Below are positions 7,413-15,515 of a DNA stretch of 21,554 nucleotides, piece after piece (position 1 is the stretch's first letter; each line of letters opens with the position of its first letter). The translations under genes were made by a program, and so were the position numbers. The notes below the pieces were generated by a model, which saw only the letters and a program-made list of their open reading frames with translations, had not been told where the DNA came from and searched no databases. Source of the DNA: MGR-bin208 sp043779285 (GTDB taxonomy: Bacteria > Bacteroidota > Bacteroidia > Chitinophagales > Chitinophagaceae). The DNA is taken from contig JAYWEL010000162.1 in NCBI GenBank assembly GCA_043779285.1, positions 1-21,554 on the forward strand, read 5' to 3'.

Positions 7413-8600
7413 ATGCTGAAAGAAAAAATTAAAAAGTTAGCGGAACAGTATGCTTCCGAATTTAAAGACGTTCGTCATCATTTGCATGCAAACCCCGAGT
7501 TGAGTTATGTAGAATTTGAAACATCAAAATTCGTACAAAAAAAACTCGCTGAATTTGGAATACCCTTTGAAGTAATTGCCACTACCGGCGTTGTTGGCTT
7601 AATAAAAGGCAAGAATCCCGCTAAACGGATAATTGCTATTCGGGCAGATATGGATGCACTTCCTATTAAAGAAGAAAACGACGTTCCCTATAAATCTAAA
7701 ATTGAAGGCGTTATGCATGCTTGTGGGCATGATGTACATACAACTTGCCTTTTAGGTGCTTCCAAGATTTTAAACGAACTGAAGAATGAATGGGAAGGAA
7801 CCATTAAACTTATATTTCAACCGGGTGAAGAAAAAAATCCGGGTGGAGCCAGTTATATGATTCGGGATGGTGTATTGGAAAATCCAAAACCCGAAGCCAT
7901 TTTTGCTATGCATGTTCATCCGCAGTTTCCGGTTGGTAAACTCAGTTTTAGAGAAGGTAAAATAATGGCCAGTGCTGATGAAATCTATATCACCATAAAA
8001 GGAAAAGGAGGACATGCCGCATCGCCACATATGACCGTAGATACCATCCTGATTGCTTCACAATTGATCGTTAGTTTACAACAATTAATCAGTAGAAACT
8101 GCGATCCTTTTTCACCTTCTGTATTTTCAATCACATCATTTCAGGGTGGTCACACTACCAATGTCATTCCAAGTGAAGTAAAACTAATGGGCACTTTCCG
8201 TGCTATGGATGAAGCGTGGCGATTGAAAGCTCATGAGTTAATAACTAAACAATCTCAGGAGTTAGTAAGATCTATGGGAGCTGATATTGATATTCATATC
8301 GATTTGGGATACCCGACAGTTTATAACAATGAATGCTTACATACAAAAGCAATTATTCTTGGAGCAGAATTTCTTGGTGCTGAAAATGTGGAAGAAACAG
8401 AACTGCGAATGGGTGCAGAAGATTTTGGTTACTATGCACAAAAAATTCCGGCTTGTTTTTACCGTGTTGGTGTCATGAATGAAGAAAAAGGAATCATGTC
8501 GGGTGTTCATACACCTAATTTCAATATCGATGAAGATGCAATTGAAATAGGCATGGGTTTCATGGCTTATGTTGGTGTAAATGCCAGTATGGATAAATAA
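7413..8600 (+). CDS. M20 family metal-dependent amidohydrolase/carboxypeptidase
   Basis: This is a roughly 395-residue cytoplasmic hydrolase of the hippurate/N-acyl-amino-acid hydrolase type (M20D). Seen in order: HLHANPELSYVE, AIRADMDALPI, metal ligands in MHACGHDVH (Cys104, His106, His109), the catalytic pair Glu139-Glu140 in FQPGEEKNPGG, HVHPQFPVG, GKGGHAASPH in the dimerisation lid, GGHTTNVIP, MGAEDFGYY and GVHTPNFNID near the end. The cysteine ligand is typical of this subgroup. The frame stays open upstream to a TTG at 7362, but that would add 17 hydrophobic and basic residues unlike the family, so the ATG at 7413, directly before LKEKIKKLAEQYASEF, is preferred. The likely reaction is removal of an acyl group from an amino acid or small peptide conjugate; the substrate cannot be told from sequence. 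Confidence 0.9.
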   Translation: MLKEKIKKLAEQYASEFKDVRHHLHANPELSYVEFETSKFVQKKLAEFGIPFEVIATTGVVGLIKGKNPAKRIIAIRADMDALPIKEENDVPYKSKIEGVMHACGHDVHTTCLLGASKILNELKNEWEGTIKLIFQPGEEKNPGGASYMIRDGVLENPKPEAIFAMHVHPQFPVGKLSFREGKIMASADEIYITIKGKGGHAASPHMTVDTILIASQLIVSLQQLISRNCDPFSPSVFSITSFQGGHTTNVIPSEVKLMGTFRAMDEAWRLKAHELITKQSQELVRSMGADIDIHIDLGYPTVYNNECLHTKAIILGAEFLGAENVEETELRMGAEDFGYYAQKIPACFYRVGVMNEEKGIMSGVHTPNFNIDEDAIEIGMGFMAYVGVNASMDK

Positions 8601-8623
8601 CTATTTTTTGATAAATACATTTT

Positions 8624-8639
8624 AAAACACATGTGTTTT
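8624..8639. promoter_or_regulatory. Perfect 16-base palindrome upstream of the malic enzyme gene
   Basis: AAAACACATGTGTTTT reads identically on both strands. It lies 23 bases after the M20 stop and 102 bases before the malic enzyme start. With no long T-run after it, it fits a dimeric regulator site better than a terminator, though a weak terminator for the M20 gene is possible. Confidence 0.45.
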
Positions 8640-8655
8640 CAGATATTAGTTTTTC

Positions 8656-8684
8656 ACTTAAAGCGATGATTTTCTACTTAAAGC
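8656..8684. repeat. Paired 9-base direct repeats, 20 bases apart
   Basis: ACTTAAAGC occurs at 8656-8664 and again at 8676-8684, each preceded by TTTC or TTTCT. The 20-base period places the two copies on nearly the same face of the helix, as expected for tandem regulator binding. They lie 58-86 bases before the malic enzyme ATG. I found no clear TAnnTTTG box in this gap. Confidence 0.45.
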
Positions 8685-8741
8685 AACCTACATTCGCCAT
8701 CGGATTTTTTTTTAGTAAATTGCATACCACATCTAACTATT

Positions 8742-11069
8742 ATGAAAAGTAACTTTCGTAAACAACAGGCACTCGAATATCATTCAAAAGGAAGGCCTGG
8801 GAAAATAGAAGTTGTACCCACCAAAGAAACCAAGACACAAAGAGACCTATCCCTTGCTTATTCTCCGGGGGTAGCTGAACCTTGTTTGGAAATAGCTGCG
8901 GATATTGAAAATGTTTATAAATACACCGCTAAAGGAAACCTGGTAGCTGTAATTACGAATGGTACGGCAGTTTTGGGATTAGGCGATATCGGACCGGAAG
9001 CAAGTAAACCCGTCATGGAAGGGAAAGGAGTACTCTTTAAAATATTTGCCGACATCGATGTATTTGATATTGAGATCAATGAAAAAGATCCGGAAAAATT
9101 TGTTCAGATTGTAAAGTCATTGGAACCAACTTTCGGTGGCATTAATCTCGAAGACATCAAAGCACCGGAATGTTTTTATATCGAAAAGAAACTAAAGGAA
9201 GAAATGAATATTCCGGTGATGCATGATGACCAGCACGGAACAGCCATCATCAGTGCAGCAGCATTATTGAATGCACTGATTATTCAAAAGAAAAAAATAA
9301 ACAAAGTAAAATACGTTGTCAATGGTGCAGGAGCTGCAGCCATGGCGTGTATTCAACTATATGTCACGTTAGGGGCCAAACCCGAAAATTTTTTAGTCTA
9401 CGATCGAAAAGGTGTTTTGCATAAAGGCAGAACAGATATGGAAGAATTCAAACAAAAATTTGCGAATGGTAAAAAGGATTTATCACTGGCACAAGCAATG
9501 AAAGATGCAGATGTCTTCATTGGTTTAAGTGCCGGAAATGTAGTTGACATTGACATGGTAAAAAGTATGGCCAAAAATCCAATCGTATTTGCTATGGCAA
9601 ACCCAGATCCGGAAATCAGTTGGGAAGATGCAACGTCTGCACGTAAAGACTTAATTATGGCTACCGGCCGAAGCGATTATCCCAACCAGGTAAATAATGT
9701 TTTAGGATTCCCGTATATATTCCGCGGGGCATTGGACGTGCGATCGACACATATTAATGAAGCCATGAAAATGGCTGCTGTTATGGCTTTGGCAGATTTG
9801 GCAAAATCCACAGTACCCGATATTGTAAACATGGCTTATGGCGAAAAGAATATTTCTTTCGGTCCAACCTATATTATTCCTAAACCCCTTGATCCACGTT
9901 TACTGGCAACCGTTGCACCAGCTGTTGCAAAAGCTGCAATGGAGAGTGGGGTTGCAAAGTTTCCGATAGAAAACTGGGATAGATATGTTAACGAATTAAA
10001 TAAACGACTGGGGCTGGACAATCAGGTTATTCGAATCTTAGGTAATAAAGCCAAAAGAGATCCAAAACGAATTGTATTTGCCGATGCGGATAATGCTAAA
10101 ATCCTAAAAGCCGCCCAGATTATTTACGATGATGGTATTGCTTATCCGATTCTTTTAGGGGATGAAAATAAAATAAAGAAAATAGCTGAGCTAAATGGAG
10201 TTGATCTTGAAGGGTTACCAATTATTGATCCACGCAGTGATGAAATGGAAGAATCCAGAAACCGCTACAGTCAGTTATTTTTTGAAAAAAGACAACGGAA
10301 AGGTTTCAATTTATACGAGTCGAAAAAGATAATACGGGACAGAAACTATTTCGGATGTATGATGGTTGAAAACGGGGATGCAGACGCCATGATTTCCGGC
10401 CTTTCTAAAAATTATGCCGAAACAATTAGTCCTGCATTACAAACAATTGGCACTGAGGAAGGTGTTAAAAAAATTGCCGGTATGTATATGATGCTGACCA
10501 AAAAAGGTCCATTATTCCTTGCCGATACCACCATAAATTTTAACCCAACAGCAGAAGAACTTGCCGATATAACATTGATGGTTGCTACAGAAGTTAGAAG
10601 CTTTAATATCATACCTCGGGTTGCAATGTTAAGTTATTCAAATTTTGGCAGCAGTAAATCGGATGAAGCAAAACTGGTATCAAAAGCCCGGGATATTGTA
10701 AAAGAAAGAATGCCTTCTTTGATTGTTGACGGTGAAATGCAAGCCAGTCTTGCTTTCAACAATGAATTACTGAAAGAAAATTATCCTTTCAGCGAGTTGG
10801 TTGATCAAGAAGTTAATACCTTGATATTTCCAAATCTGGCATCCGGAAACATTGCATATAATTTATTAAAAGAACTAGAAACCGGTGATGCAATCGGACC
10901 AATTCTTTTAGGCTTAAATAAACCTGTTCACGTTTTACAGTTAGGAAGCTCAATCAGAAGCATTGTGAATATGTCGCTGATAGCAGTAGTAGATGCACAA
11001 ATAAAATGTAAGAATCCAACAGCGGAGATTGTAAAAAAATCACGTTGGTGGAAAAGATCAAAAAAATAA
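8742..11069 (+). CDS. maeB: NADP-dependent malic enzyme fused to a phosphotransacetylase-like domain
   Basis: This 775-residue cytoplasmic protein catalyses oxidative decarboxylation of malate to pyruvate with reduction of NADP. The N-terminal malic enzyme part (about 1-430) shows the catalytic Tyr40 in AYSPGVAEPC, GTAVLGLGDIG, KIFADIDVFDIEI, the metal-binding HDDQHGTA (His161-Asp-Asp-Gln-His165), a GAGAAA dinucleotide site in VVNGAGAAAMAC, and FAMANPDPE. The C-terminal part (about 437-765) resembles phosphotransacetylase, with SGLSKNYAETISPALQ and VDGEMQASLAF. In characterised MaeB proteins this part is not an active transferase but senses acetyl-CoA and shifts the oligomer. Length and order match full-length MaeB. 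The gap before it holds a palindrome and a direct repeat that suggest transcriptional control. The mlaE gene begins 45 bases after the stop. Confidence 0.95.
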   Translation: MKSNFRKQQALEYHSKGRPGKIEVVPTKETKTQRDLSLAYSPGVAEPCLEIAADIENVYKYTAKGNLVAVITNGTAVLGLGDIGPEASKPVMEGKGVLFKIFADIDVFDIEINEKDPEKFVQIVKSLEPTFGGINLEDIKAPECFYIEKKLKEEMNIPVMHDDQHGTAIISAAALLNALIIQKKKINKVKYVVNGAGAAAMACIQLYVTLGAKPENFLVYDRKGVLHKGRTDMEEFKQKFANGKKDLSLAQAMKDADVFIGLSAGNVVDIDMVKSMAKNPIVFAMANPDPEISWEDATSARKDLIMATGRSDYPNQVNNVLGFPYIFRGALDVRSTHINEAMKMAAVMALADLAKSTVPDIVNMAYGEKNISFGPTYIIPKPLDPRLLATVAPAVAKAAMESGVAKFPIENWDRYVNELNKRLGLDNQVIRILGNKAKRDPKRIVFADADNAKILKAAQIIYDDGIAYPILLGDENKIKKIAELNGVDLEGLPIIDPRSDEMEESRNRYSQLFFEKRQRKGFNLYESKKIIRDRNYFGCMMVENGDADAMISGLSKNYAETISPALQTIGTEEGVKKIAGMYMMLTKKGPLFLADTTINFNPTAEELADITLMVATEVRSFNIIPRVAMLSYSNFGSSKSDEAKLVSKARDIVKERMPSLIVDGEMQASLAFNNELLKENYPFSELVDQEVNTLIFPNLASGNIAYNLLKELETGDAIGPILLGLNKPVHVLQLGSSIRSIVNMSLIAVVDAQIKCKNPTAEIVKKSRWWKRSKK

Positions 11070-11114
11070 GTGCCGGATTTTAATCGGGTCTGATTTAAAA
11101 ACATTGATATCGTC

Positions 11115-11852
11115 ATGAATACAATCAGTGAGTTTGGCAAATTTCTTTTAATGCTAAAAAATATGTTTTCCAAACCGGAGAACTATAAAATGTATTGGAA
11201 AGAATTCATGCGTCAATGCGCCGAAATTGGAATCGGATCGTTAGGCATCGTTATGATCATCTCTATTTTCATGGGTGCGGTATCTGCTGTTCAAACAGCT
11301 TATCAATTGGTGAGTCCATTGATTCCTAAAACCAGTATTGCTCAAATTGTAAGAGATACGGTAATTCTTGAATTTGCACCGACCCTTGTATGTATTGTTT
11401 TGGCTGGTGTAGTTGGAAGTAAAATTGCCAGTGAATTGGGAAACATGCGTATCTCGGAACAGATTGATGCGTTGGAGATTATGGGTATCAATACAAAAGC
11501 CTACCTGATTCTTCCCAAAATTATTGCCGGCTTAGTGGTCATACCTATGTTGGTGGTTATTGCTGCCATTTTAGGAATCTGGGGTGGTAAAATGGCGGCA
11601 GTATTGTCTAATATTGTTTCACCCGAAATATTTCACAAAGGTTTAATGTTAGACTTTCTTCCTTACAATGTATTTTTTGCTTTGGCAAAAGCTTATACGT
11701 TTGCTTTTATTATTACCAGCATACCTGCATTTTTTGGATACTATGTAACAGGCGGCGCATTGGAAATTGGCAAATCAAGTACACGTGCCGTAGTCATTAG
11801 TTGTATTGCCGTATTGTTTGCCGACTATTTATTAGCAGCGGTTCTTTTATAA
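11115..11852 (+). CDS. mlaE: MlaE-type ABC transporter permease
   Basis: This 245-residue inner-membrane protein is the permease of the Mla/MCE phospholipid transport family. The family core is clear: a hydrophobic helix with IMGAVSAVQTAYQ-like spacing (here ISIFMGAVSAVQTAYQ), IVRDTVILEFAPTLVCIVLAG, and the coupling-helix signature GSKIASELGNMRISEQIDALEIMGI. Three further membrane segments follow, ending with FADYLLAAVLL. It is expected to form a dimer with two copies of the ATPase encoded 9 bases downstream. The family maintains outer-membrane lipid asymmetry by moving phospholipids between the inner membrane and periplasmic MCE proteins. No MCE (MlaD) gene lies next to it in this window, so the periplasmic partner must be elsewhere. 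Confidence 0.92.
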   Translation: MNTISEFGKFLLMLKNMFSKPENYKMYWKEFMRQCAEIGIGSLGIVMIISIFMGAVSAVQTAYQLVSPLIPKTSIAQIVRDTVILEFAPTLVCIVLAGVVGSKIASELGNMRISEQIDALEIMGINTKAYLILPKIIAGLVVIPMLVVIAAILGIWGGKMAAVLSNIVSPEIFHKGLMLDFLPYNVFFALAKAYTFAFIITSIPAFFGYYVTGGALEIGKSSTRAVVISCIAVLFADYLLAAVLL

Positions 11853-11861
11853 ACGAAGATC

Positions 11862-12653
11862 ATGATTGAAGTTAAAAACTTAGTGAAACGTTTCGGAGAT
11901 AAAGTGGTCATCAATGATGTTAGCTCGGTAATGAAAGCCGGGCAATGTAATTTAATCATTGGAACCAGTGGAAGTGGAAAAACAGTTTTCATGAAATGCA
12001 TGGTTGGATTACTTGAACCGAATGCCGGTGAAATATTTTTCGAAGGAAAAAGTTTCACCCATATGAGCCAGGAGGAACGTAAGGAAATAAGAACCGAGAT
12101 TGGAATGCTTTTTCAGGGGTCTGCACTATTTGACAGTTTAACCGTTGAAGATAATGTGATGTTTCCGTTGAATATGTTTACCAAATGGACCTACCAAAAG
12201 AAAAGGGCAAGAGTGAATGAAGTATTGGATCGAGTGAATTTGACGGGTAGTAATAAAAAGTTTCCGGCAGAGATTAGTGGCGGCATGAAAAAAAGAGTAG
12301 GTATAGCAAGAGCTATTGTTTTAAATCCAAAATATCTTTTTTGTGATGAACCAAATTCCGGGCTCGACCCACAGACTTCCATTTTAATTGATCAACTTAT
12401 TCAGGAAATTACCCTGGAATATAGTATCACAACAGTTATCAATACCCATGACATGAATAGTGTAATGGAAATTGGAAACCAAATTTTGTACCTGTATCAG
12501 GGCAATAAAGAATGGGAAGGAAATAAAAAAGAGATCATTTTCAGCAAGAACCAATTGCTGAATGACTTCATATTTGCATCCGAATTTTTAAAGGATGCCA
12601 AGGAAATGAGGATGATCGAAGAAGCGGCTAAATTAGCCAAAGATAAAAAGTAG
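11862..12653 (+). CDS. mlaF: MlaF-type ABC transporter ATPase
   Basis: This 263-residue cytoplasmic ATPase powers the MlaE permease. It has a Walker A motif GTSGSGKT at 34-41 (Lys40), the Q-loop in GMLFQGSALFDSLTVEDNV, signature sequence ISGGMKKRVGIARA, Walker B with catalytic Glu in YLFCDEPNSGLDP, and a switch histidine in NTHDMNSV. The SALFDSLTV and SGGMKKRV forms are typical of the Mla branch rather than other ABC importers. The last 25 residues are a charged helix. It starts 9 bases after mlaE, so the two are co-transcribed. The next gene, sucD, has its own promoter box, so this small operon probably ends here, although no clear terminator is visible in the 88-base gap. Confidence 0.93.
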   Translation: MIEVKNLVKRFGDKVVINDVSSVMKAGQCNLIIGTSGSGKTVFMKCMVGLLEPNAGEIFFEGKSFTHMSQEERKEIRTEIGMLFQGSALFDSLTVEDNVMFPLNMFTKWTYQKKRARVNEVLDRVNLTGSNKKFPAEISGGMKKRVGIARAIVLNPKYLFCDEPNSGLDPQTSILIDQLIQEITLEYSITTVINTHDMNSVMEIGNQILYLYQGNKEWEGNKKEIIFSKNQLLNDFIFASEFLKDAKEMRMIEEAAKLAKDKK

Positions 12654-12701
12654 CACTTATTATAGAAATAGAAACTTCCCGACAGATTCCTGTATTTCCC
12701 T

Positions 12702-12709
12702 TACTTTTG
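12702..12709 (+). promoter_or_regulatory. Bacteroidota -7 promoter box for sucD
   Basis: TACTTTTG fits TAnnTTTG at every defined position and ends 32 bases before the sucD ATG. The -33 region has no clear TTG. This suggests sucD is transcribed independently of the upstream lipid-transport genes. Confidence 0.6.
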
Positions 12710-12741
12710 CGCCAAATTATTAATTATAATATCATGCTGAT

Positions 12742-13629
12742 ATGAGTATTCTTATAGATAAAAATTCGAAAATTTTAGTGCAGGGTTTCACCGGAACAGA
12801 AGGTTCTTTTCATGCTTCACAGATGATTGAATATGGAACCAATGTAGTGGGTGGTGTTACACCGGGAAAAGGTGGAACCACTCATTTAGACCGTCCAGTA
12901 TTTAATACAGTATCTGAATGTGTAAAAAAAACGAACGCTGATGTTGCCATCATTTTTGTTCCACCTGCATTTGCTGCTGATGCAATTTTAGAATCGGCTG
13001 ATGCTGGTGTTAAACTGGTCGTTTGTATTACCGAAGGCATTCCAACACAAGACATGATTAATGTAAAAAATTATTTACAAGGAACGGATACAAGACTTAT
13101 TGGGCCTAACTGTCCGGGTGTTATTACTGCCGATGAATGTAAAGTAGGTATTATGCCTGGGTTCGTATTTATCAAAGGAAGAATCGGTATTGTTTCTAAA
13201 TCAGGCACTTTAACTTATGAAGCAGCAGACCAAGTGGCAAAAGCCGGGCTTGGAATTTCTACTGCAGTTGGTATTGGTGGAGATCCAATTATTGGTACAA
13301 CTACAAGAGAAGCCATTGAATTATTTATGAATGATGAGGAGACTGATGCAATTGTAATGATTGGTGAAATTGGCGGTGGTATGGAAGCAGAGGCAGCTAA
13401 TTGGATCAGGGATAATGGTAATAAAAAACCAGTAGTTGGATTCATTGCCGGACAAACAGCTCCTCCAGGTCGCCGTATGGGTCATGCAGGTGCAATTGTT
13501 GGAGGTGTGGAAGATACCGCCGAAGCGAAAATGAAAATTATGAGCGAATGTGGAATCCATGTAGTAAGCAGTCCGGCAGATATTGGTAAAACAATGCTGG
13601 CAGTGATGCAGGAATATTCCAAAAAATAA
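12742..13629 (+). CDS. sucD: Succinate-CoA ligase, alpha subunit
   Basis: This 295-residue TCA-cycle enzyme subunit interconverts succinyl-CoA and succinate with nucleotide triphosphate formation, working with a beta subunit (SucC). Seen: the CoA-binding fold start VQGFTGTEGSFHA, GGVTPGKGG, the GPNCPGVI loop, VSKSGTLTYEA, GIGGDPIIG, GEIGGGMEAEAA, and the active-site phosphohistidine His248 in GRRMGHAGAIVGG. Length and residues are normal, so it should be active. The beta subunit gene is not in the window, as is common in Bacteroidota, where the two are often separate. It has its own promoter box upstream and a strong terminator 10 bases after the stop, so it is probably a single-gene transcript. 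Confidence 0.97.
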   Translation: MSILIDKNSKILVQGFTGTEGSFHASQMIEYGTNVVGGVTPGKGGTTHLDRPVFNTVSECVKKTNADVAIIFVPPAFAADAILESADAGVKLVVCITEGIPTQDMINVKNYLQGTDTRLIGPNCPGVITADECKVGIMPGFVFIKGRIGIVSKSGTLTYEAADQVAKAGLGISTAVGIGGDPIIGTTTREAIELFMNDEETDAIVMIGEIGGGMEAEAANWIRDNGNKKPVVGFIAGQTAPPGRRMGHAGAIVGGVEDTAEAKMKIMSECGIHVVSSPADIGKTMLAVMQEYSKK

Positions 13630-13638
13630 ATAATACTT

Positions 13639-13664
13639 AAACCTCCGTCATTCGGGGGTTTTTT
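13639..13664 (+). terminator. Intrinsic terminator after sucD
   Basis: AACCTCCG (13640-13647) pairs with CGGGGGTT (13653-13660) around the five-base loop TCATT, with one T-G wobble. It is followed by an unbroken run of six Ts (13659-13664). This is a textbook rho-independent terminator and closes the sucD transcript. Confidence 0.9.
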
Positions 13665-13711
13665 AATGCAATTGAACTTTACTCGCCTTTTCTTAATATA
13701 GTTGTCATACT

Positions 13712-13719
13712 TACTTTTG
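13712..13719 (+). promoter_or_regulatory. Bacteroidota -7 box abutting the oxidoreductase start codon
   Basis: TACTTTTG matches TAnnTTTG exactly, and only one base separates it from the ATGATG at 13721. Since transcription starts a few bases after this box, the transcript would begin at or within the two start codons, implying a leaderless mRNA. No clear -33 TTG is found at the expected spacing. Confidence 0.5.
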
Positions 13720-13720
13720 C

Positions 13721-14782
13721 ATGATGCAGGTTGATTATATCATTATCGGTCAAGGAATTTCAGGAACTTTTCTTTCCTGGTATTTACAAAAAATGAACAA
13801 ATCGTTTGTTGTAATAGACAACAACGATCAGGCATCCGCTTCACGGGTTGCTGCCGGCATCATCAATCCGGTAACCGGCAGACGAATTGTAAAAACATGG
13901 ATGATTGATGATTTACTGCCCTTTGTTTGTGAAACCTATGATCAGCTTGGCAAAGATTTGAATACAACGGCCATCTCCCAAAAAAATATCATCGAATTTT
14001 TTCCTACGCTGCAAATAAAAAATGCATTTGAAGAACGGATAAAGGAGAACCTGGATTACCTGAAAAATAATTCAGCCCTAAAAAAGTACAATTCAATTTT
14101 TAATTCGGATTTCGGATATGCAGAGATCGATCCATGCTACCTGATTCATTTGGATTCCATCATTCCCCGATGGAGACAAAAACTGATTGCTTCAGATTCA
14201 TTGCTGGAAGATGATTTTGATCAGGAACTGATGTTTGCCCAGGATACAGTTTCATATAAAAATATTACTGCACAGAAAATTATTTTTTGTGATGGCATCA
14301 ACAGTATTCAAAATCCGTTTTTCAAAAACCTTCCTTTTTCACAAGTGAAAGGTGAAGCACTGATTATAGAATCACAAGATTTGCCAACAAATAATATATT
14401 TAAAAAAAGTATGATTTTGGCGCCGATGAACGAACCCGGCTATTTCTGGGTGGGATCAAATTATTTATGGGACTTTGACGACAATCAACCATCCGAATTT
14501 TTCAGAAAAAAAACAGAACAGCTGTTAAATGAATGGATGAAAATTCCTTATAAAATTGTCGATCATAAATCATCCATACGGCCGGCTACATTGGAAAGAA
14601 GGCCCTTTGTAGGCTTGCATCCATTAAATAATAAGGTTGGCATTTTGAATGGCATGGGTACAAAAGGTTGTTCATTAGCACCATTCTTTGCAAAACAAAT
14701 GGCTAATCATCTTGTAAGCGGTTTGCCCATCATGCCTGAAGCAAATATTGATCGCTTCAGTAAAATAATTTCAAAAAACTGA
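13721..14782 (+). CDS. FAD-dependent oxidoreductase of the DAO family
   Basis: This 353-residue protein begins directly with a Rossmann dinucleotide fold, VDYIIIGQGISG (Gly10, Gly12, Gly15), followed by VVIDNNDQASASRVAAGIINP, the FAD-binding pattern of the D-amino acid oxidase/glycine oxidase family. The C-terminal FAD-binding segment is also clear: SSIRPATLERRPFVGLHP and GILNGMGTKGCSLAPFFA. The middle third is the variable substrate domain and does not identify the substrate. It presumably oxidises an amine or amino acid in the cytoplasm. Two adjacent ATGs (13721 and 13724) could serve as start; the next Met is beyond the FAD motif, so the start must be one of these. A terminator separates it from sucD. 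Confidence 0.85.
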   Translation: MMQVDYIIIGQGISGTFLSWYLQKMNKSFVVIDNNDQASASRVAAGIINPVTGRRIVKTWMIDDLLPFVCETYDQLGKDLNTTAISQKNIIEFFPTLQIKNAFEERIKENLDYLKNNSALKKYNSIFNSDFGYAEIDPCYLIHLDSIIPRWRQKLIASDSLLEDDFDQELMFAQDTVSYKNITAQKIIFCDGINSIQNPFFKNLPFSQVKGEALIIESQDLPTNNIFKKSMILAPMNEPGYFWVGSNYLWDFDDNQPSEFFRKKTEQLLNEWMKIPYKIVDHKSSIRPATLERRPFVGLHPLNNKVGILNGMGTKGCSLAPFFAKQMANHLVSGLPIMPEANIDRFSKIISKN

Positions 14783-14827
14783 TTCATCACATCAATTTGC
14801 ATAGTTTTATTCATAAATATTTAAACC

Positions 14828-15238
14828 ATGAATAAAGCACCTGCTGAATTGTATACCATACCATCGAAATATCGAAAGATGGAAAACATGCATATTGTTT
14901 TCTGGCTTTTTAAAGATATCAGTTGGTGTATAACTTGGAAATTATTAGGGGTAGTAATGATTTTGCCTACCTTGATGATTGCCATTTATATTTCCTGGCG
15001 AACAAGAAAAATTAAATCAGAACTGGCTCACAATCTGGCCGTCACTTTTTGGATTACGGCAAACTCCTATTGGATGATCAGCGAATTTTTTCTATTTGAT
15101 ACCGTACAAATAATCGGATCAATTGAAGGTAAACACCTGGCAATAATTCCTTTTGCCATAGGGATGATTATCTTGGCTTACTACTATGCATTTCAGAGAC
15201 AAACGGAAATAAAAGATCATCATTTGGTGACAATGTAA
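14828..15238 (+). CDS. Small multi-pass membrane protein of unknown function
   Basis: This 136-residue protein is of a kind I do not recognise beyond general Bacteroidota conservation. A short polar N-terminus (about 1-25) precedes a segment around WKLLGVVMILPTLMIAIYI, then a basic loop RTRKIKS, a second hydrophobic stretch around LAVTFWITANSYWMISEFF, and a third LAIIPFAIGMIILAYYYAF. The N-terminal HIVFWLFKDISWCITW may be a further helix, giving three or four membrane spans. The tail is polar and His-rich (TEIKDHHLVTM). The tryptophan-rich first helix and the NSYWMISEFF motif look like conserved family features. It starts 45 bases after the oxidoreductase. A TCAATTTG sequence at 14792, one base off the -7 consensus, may give it its own promoter. 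No function is assigned. Confidence 0.7.
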   Translation: MNKAPAELYTIPSKYRKMENMHIVFWLFKDISWCITWKLLGVVMILPTLMIAIYISWRTRKIKSELAHNLAVTFWITANSYWMISEFFLFDTVQIIGSIEGKHLAIIPFAIGMIILAYYYAFQRQTEIKDHHLVTM

Positions 15239-15257
15239 TGAGTGTAAGTTGATTTCT

Positions 15258-15277
15258 GGAAATAATATATAATTTCC
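15258..15277. promoter_or_regulatory. Near-perfect 20-base palindrome
   Basis: GGAAATAATATATAATTTCC is a palindrome with a single mismatched pair (A opposite A at positions 7 and 14). It begins 20 bases after the stop of the membrane protein gene. There is no T-run, so it is unlikely to be a terminator; a regulator site or chance in AT-rich DNA are the alternatives. Confidence 0.35.
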
Positions 15278-15478
15278 GAAGCGTAAGAATGAGTGCAATA
15301 GTTAACATAGAATAAGGTTTTTGGATTTCGACTTCTATCATATAAACGATCAAATTTCAAATTCAGTACATTTATTTCAAAGATTTTTTATCATTATATA
15401 AAAATTCCGTTTGAAAAGTGAACTACCCTATCCTTAAATACCCTGATATTCAAAAAACTATCTTTCACATTCATTTTT

Positions 15479-15515
15479 TTTGCATATAACAAAGGGGCAT
15501 TCTTTCCTATCTTTG
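15479..15515 (+). promoter_or_regulatory. Promoter of aspS
   Basis: TATCTTTG at 15508-15515 matches the Bacteroidota -7 consensus exactly. TTTG at 15479-15482 is a candidate -33 element, 25 bases away, slightly longer than the usual spacing. The leader to the aspS ATG would be about 32 bases. Confidence 0.65.

Noticed and set aside
11074..11092. Possible hairpin between maeB and mlaE
   Set aside because: CCGGATT and AATCGGG pair with a mismatch, over a two-base loop that cannot form without opening the stem, and no T-run follows.
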